The position numbers were made by a program, and so were the translations under genes. The notes under the pieces are model-generated. The model had not been told where the DNA came from. It saw only the letters and a program-made list of their open reading frames with translations, and ran no database searches. A stretch of DNA of 64,000 nucleotides from Pseudomonas prosekii (lineage in GTDB: Bacteria > Pseudomonadota > Gammaproteobacteria > Pseudomonadales > Pseudomonadaceae), in the NCBI RefSeq assembly GCF_900105155.1, contig NZ_LT629762.1, forward strand, positions 496,001 to 560,000, in the 5' to 3' direction. Positions 62,653 to 64,000 of this stretch are shown here, piece after piece; the first letter of the stretch is position 1, and every line of letters begins with the position of its first letter.

Positions 62653-64000
62653 AATCCGTCGCCCGACGGTTGCCGCGCAGACTGGCGCGCGGGCTGACGC
62701 TCGGGCTGCTGCTCGGCTGGGCGCTGGGCTCTCACGCGGCGCCGATGCATTGGGGCGAGATTCGTGACGGCAGTCTGTACCTGCAAGCCAATCGCCCTGA
62801 CACGGTGACCGTACGCTGGGCGCCGGCGTGGCAGGCCGACGCCAATGAAGAACGGATTTATCTGATTGACGGCCAAGGCAAACTGCAGGGCGAACGCCTG
62901 ATCGCCGCGACCGAATCGCGCGGCAAGCAGAGCTGGCCGTTGCTGCCCGGCGCGGCGAGTTATCGACTGGAAATTCCCGGCTACAGCTTCCGCCACTACA
63001 AGGTCGAACACGACGACAGCACAGTCGCGCTATTCGCCCCGGCCAAGGTGCATTTCAGCGCCGAAACCCATGACGGCACCGAGTTGTATTTCAAAGTCGC
63101 GCCGGGAGAACGCGCGGTGCTTGCCGGCAAGTTCCATGGCGGCGTCAGCACCCTGCAAGCGCAACGGCTGAGCGACAAACTGCAATTGCTGCTGCCGCTC
63201 AAACCGTATCGCGCTTATTGGCAATTCGATGAGGTTGAACTGCCGGTGGCTGTGACCGAACAAGTCTGGCGCCTGCGGTTACGCGGCAGCGGCAAAGCGG
63301 CGTTCTGGCTCGACGGCACGGCTAATCTGTTCGCGCAAAATCCGCAGCAACTCAAGCCGCTGCGCGAGGACGCTGGCCAGACCCAATTGACCTTGCACAA
63401 CGAGCTGCTCGGGCCGACGCCGAACCTGGGTGTCGCCCTGCCCTACGTGATGCCGCCGCCGTCGAGTTTTGCCGTGCTCGATGCGCTCAAGGCACGCTCG
63501 GCGAGCTACTACAGCTTTGTCGACGTCACTCAGAAACAACCGAAATACGAGAACAAATTTCGCCAGCTCTATCAGCAGCGTTTTGGCATAACCCACGACA
63601 TCACGTTGCTCGCCGGCAGCCAACGCCAGGCCGATTTGCGCGCCGACACCATGAGCAATGCCGGCCTCGACGCCTGGCTCGCCGCCACCCGCGCGCTCGG
63701 CGGCAAAGGCACGCATTACATCGGTTTCGCCGACGAGCCGAACCTCAATTACCCGGACTACGCCAGCTACCAAAGCATCTTCAACAGCATGGCCAAACAA
63801 GTGCGAAGCAACCCGGCCAACGCCAAGGCTGGCGTGCGCATCGCCATGCCGGCCACCTCGCGGCTGGTCAACGGGCCGTTCGCCGACAACGCGGCGGACA
63901 AGCGTGGCATCGACTGGGCGAAACGCCTGCTCGCCGAATCCGCCGATCAGGTCGATGCGCTGGCGTGGCACGAATGGATGATTCGCGATTTGCTCGCCAC
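62649..64000 (+). CDS. Exported protein of the polysaccharide operon, C-terminus outside the window
   Basis: An open frame of 450 codons reaching the right edge without a stop. Signal peptide in the first 31 residues ('LTLGLLLGWALGSHAAP'). The first 230 residues look like beta-sandwich material; from about 260 a barrel-like region follows ('GLDAWLAATRALGGKGTHYI', 'GFADEPNLNYPDYASY'). The 'FADEPN' piece recalls acid residues of glycoside hydrolases, so a periplasmic glycanase acting on the polymer is possible. Family not recognised. Confidence 0.7.
   Translation, partial: MKSVARRLPRRLARGLTLGLLLGWALGSHAAPMHWGEIRDGSLYLQANRPDTVTVRWAPAWQADANEERIYLIDGQGKLQGERLIAATESRGKQSWPLLPGAASYRLEIPGYSFRHYKVEHDDSTVALFAPAKVHFSAETHDGTELYFKVAPGERAVLAGKFHGGVSTLQAQRLSDKLQLLLPLKPYRAYWQFDEVELPVAVTEQVWRLRLRGSGKAAFWLDGTANLFAQNPQQLKPLREDAGQTQLTLHNELLGPTPNLGVALPYVMPPPSSFAVLDALKARSASYYSFVDVTQKQPKYENKFRQLYQQRFGITHDITLLAGSQRQADLRADTMSNAGLDAWLAATRALGGKGTHYIGFADEPNLNYPDYASYQSIFNSMAKQVRSNPANAKAGVRIAMPATSRLVNGPFADNAADKRGIDWAKRLLAESADQVDALAWHEWMIRDLLA

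Noticed and set aside
1-64000. tRNA, rRNA or riboswitch genes
   Set aside because: No cloverleaf, rRNA block or known riboswitch core was recognised by eye; a covariance-model scan could still reveal small RNAs.

Overview
The window reads as chromosome of a Pseudomonas of the fluorescens group. Codon use is GC-rich throughout. Gaps between genes carry the paired palindromic REP elements typical of these species. The genes are pseudomonad in kind: AruF/AruG-type arginine succinyltransferase subunits, glcDEF, an HglS-type 2-oxoadipate enzyme, and an orphan hcp/vgrG type VI secretion (T6SS) locus. No rRNA, tRNA or CRISPR array was seen.

Region 1 (1-17.4 kb) is mostly metabolism: the end of an amino-acid permease, two arginine N-succinyltransferase subunits, an oxaloacetate decarboxylase of the isocitrate lyase/PEP mutase fold, a secreted M20 peptidase, a membrane diguanylate cyclase, a Baeyer-Villiger-type monooxygenase with an alpha/beta hydrolase, glcDEF followed by hglS, and an electrophile-stress-like group (DJ-1/PfpI protein, Old Yellow Enzyme, ArsR regulator). 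Four REP pairs of one type and one pair of a second type lie between these genes.

Region 2 (17.4-39.3 kb) is an accessory island. A probable sigma-54 promoter with three upstream palindromes precedes hcp; then come vgrG, a large VasX-like effector with membrane segments, and a run of related membrane proteins (DUF6708-like, four copies, one of them frameshifted, plus a divergent member and a decayed copy) that are probably immunity proteins. From about 34 kb the DNA turns strikingly AT-rich and becomes a series of modules: a long hairpin repeat, a short C-terminal tip of a polymorphic toxin, and an immunity-type gene. Two modules share the same toxin tip and immunity gene, one contains a sliver of Rhs core, and several reading frames carry single-base frameshifts. 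The hairpin repeat was seen only in this island.

Region 3 (39.3-49.3 kb) returns to core-like content: two small conserved proteins, an AttEFGH-like ABC exporter with a lipocalin-type lipoprotein, a beta-propeller protein, a stand-alone protein with a Mrr-like nuclease domain, and a membrane sulfatase/phosphoethanolamine transferase-like enzyme.

Region 4 (49.3-64 kb) is one long co-directional operon for an acidic exopolysaccharide of Wzx/Wzy type: UDP-sugar dehydrogenase, epimerase, initiating sugar transferase, a BY-kinase-like ATPase lacking the P-loop lysine, Wza-like lipoprotein, Wzz-like protein, three glycosyltransferases, polymerase, deacetylase, flippase, and a secreted protein cut by the window end. 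Many of its genes overlap by 4 bases, which points to translational coupling.
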